A DNA stretch of 33,073 nucleotides from NCBI GenBank assembly GCA_002394535.1, contig DGUG01000051.1:1-33073 (forward strand), given 5' to 3'. The number at the start of each line of letters is the position of its first letter. Position 1 is the stretch's first letter. The position numbers were made by a program, and so were the translations under genes. The notes beneath the pieces were generated by a model. That model saw only the letters and a program-made list of their open reading frames with translations, made no database searches and was not told the origin of the DNA. This DNA is from Lachnospiraceae bacterium UBA4316 (GTDB lineage: Bacteria > Bacillota > Clostridia > Lachnospirales > Lachnospiraceae). Positions 32,038 to 33,073 of the stretch are shown one piece after another.

Positions 32038-33073
32038 TTGTCTGCCAGTTTATAAAAATGGTTATCGTCATTTACAAACGACCAGTTATACACAAGTATA
32101 ATATCCGCCTGAGGATCTTTTGCAATCTCCTCCGAAACGCTTCCTCCGAAATATCTCAGATCCATGACGGTAATATTATCATAATTCATTACAAGATACG
32201 GAATCAAGCAGTTTGCATAAGAATCTTTGAAAATATACAGATTTTTGCCCTGACCTTTGCCGGCGTGTACAACACACTTTCCGTCATTACCGTACATAAA
32301 GGCACCGTACTTATCAAATCCGTCAAACTTGTCTGTATCAATAAGATCATATTCCGTATCTTTCTCCCTTTCAAGAGAATTTATGGGAACATCGTAATAC
32401 TCTATCGTATCCGGCGACACAAAAGGTCCTTTGTACTTTGCATAATGAGTTCCGTAAAAATCATAAGCCTCACCTCTGTTGTACCGGCTGATATCCTGCC
32501 ACTCAAGACCCATTTTGTCCGCAATCTCTTCATATGCATAACCCGCACCCTTTGTTGTCCAATGGTGGTCTGTGCGGTAGAATATGTATTCATCCCTGTG
32601 TCTATTCAGAATGTCATATAAGTATATGATATGCCCTTTTTTTTCATCCGCAAGAGCAAGTGTAAGTTCGTTTGAAAGTGATACTTCATCAAGTACAGGC
32701 ATCCCTGCCGGAAGACAGTCTGCATTAACCCACACGGATGTCGGTGCAATTGCTATATACACATCCCTGTCCGACTTCTGAACAAAATTTCTGATTGCCG
32801 CAATGTTTTTTGAAGCCTTGGATGATATAGACGTTGTTTTATCAAACAGAAATCCTTTATCGCCCCTTGCAATCCCGTTGTTTTCGACTGATCCCGTTGC
32901 CCACACAAAGACCGACTTGCATTTTACAAGAAAATCCCGAAACATAACCTGCTCGTTGGTATATGTCTCAAAGCTGTCCATAAACGAACCGTCCGCAAGG
33001 GATGAGAGAGAAACAGACGGACGGCTTTGCAGATACCTGTTCTCCATCTGTGAGTACTCTTTATCCGGCAAAA
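32034..33073 (-). CDS. DHHW family protein, N-terminus outside the window
   Basis: At least 346 residues, open at the right edge. The visible part starts at LPDKEYSQMENRYLQSRP, the usual first segment after the membrane anchor in this family, so a signal or anchor is missing from view. The name motif is YRTDHHWTTKGAGYAYEEIA (from residue 165 of the visible part). FRD at 44-46, KDSYANCLIPYLV near the C-terminus and an AlgX/AlgJ-like SGNH layout support the call. Relatives act with an MBOAT acyltransferase in O-acetylating extracellular polysaccharide. An MBOAT gene may therefore lie just beyond 33073, which is inference. Confidence 0.88.
   Translation of the reverse strand, partial: LPDKEYSQMENRYLQSRPSVSLSSLADGSFMDSFETYTNEQVMFRDFLVKCKSVFVWATGSVENNGIARGDKGFLFDKTTSISSKASKNIAAIRNFVQKSDRDVYIAIAPTSVWVNADCLPAGMPVLDEVSLSNELTLALADEKKGHIIYLYDILNRHRDEYIFYRTDHHWTTKGAGYAYEEIADKMGLEWQDISRYNRGEAYDFYGTHYAKYKGPFVSPDTIEYYDVPINSLEREKDTEYDLIDTDKFDGFDKYGAFMYGNDGKCVVHAGKGQGKNLYIFKDSYANCLIPYLVMNYDNITVMDLRYFGGSVSEEIAKDPQADIILVYNWSFVNDDNHFYKLADK

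Overview
The window looks like a chromosomal segment of an anaerobic Gram-positive from the Clostridia, most likely Lachnospiraceae. The grounds are the DUF5716/DUF5717 pair, the DUF4358 lipoprotein beside DHHW and SGNH proteins, MscL with a zinc-ribbon tail, an indolepyruvate:ferredoxin oxidoreductase, and clean sigma-A promoters and AGGAGG ribosome sites. No rRNA, tRNA, CRISPR array, transposase or integrase gene was seen. Most genes lie on the minus strand.

Layout. (1) 22-6907, minus: a tightly coupled four-gene operon. It encodes a 1186-residue beta-plus-helical-repeat protein (DUF5717), an Hsp70/actin-fold protein (DUF5716), a TPR protein and a coiled-coil membrane protein. No function is known; it is the best candidate here for an undescribed multi-protein machine. 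(2) 6949-8552, plus: a PLP aminotransferase and a hotdog thioesterase behind a near-consensus promoter with a dyad operator. (3) 8544-12648, minus: iorA, iorB, paaK and an ACT-domain gene. Together with (2) they could form a circuit between aromatic amino acids and arylacetates. (4) 12701-14389, plus: a toxin-antitoxin-like pair (Phd/YefM domain fused to a GW-G-GA domain, plus an unknown 126-residue partner) and a membrane-anchored phage-type lysozyme, behind a promoter with three 12-bp direct repeats. (5) 14368-17562, minus: an esterase, a GT-C-like membrane protein and a secreted protein. The last is divergent from a small XRE regulator, with two palindromes in the shared promoter region. 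(6) 17932-19317: a micro-insertion carrying one HTH-HATPase-DUF4325 gene, flanked by 152-bp copies of the 3' end of the sodium:solute symporter gene. All four differences between the copies are synonymous. (7) 19318-22493, minus: symporter, mscL and ilvE, each with its own promoter. (8) 22558-29680, minus: a lipoprotein with an apparent ATT start, a transglutaminase-like protein, folA, thyA, a beta-CASP metallo-beta-lactamase protein and a cell-wall amidase. Short triloop hairpins lie directly after several stop codons. (9) 29769-30194, minus: a gene-free stretch that appears to encode a structured RNA of about 430 nt. It has a perfect TTGACA-17-TATAAT promoter with A/T-rich upstream DNA, nested hairpins and an intrinsic terminator. 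(10) 30376-33073, minus: a DHHW-SGNH-DUF4358 envelope module, cut by the right window edge.

Functions come from recognising motifs by eye. No database search, folding program or alignment program was run.
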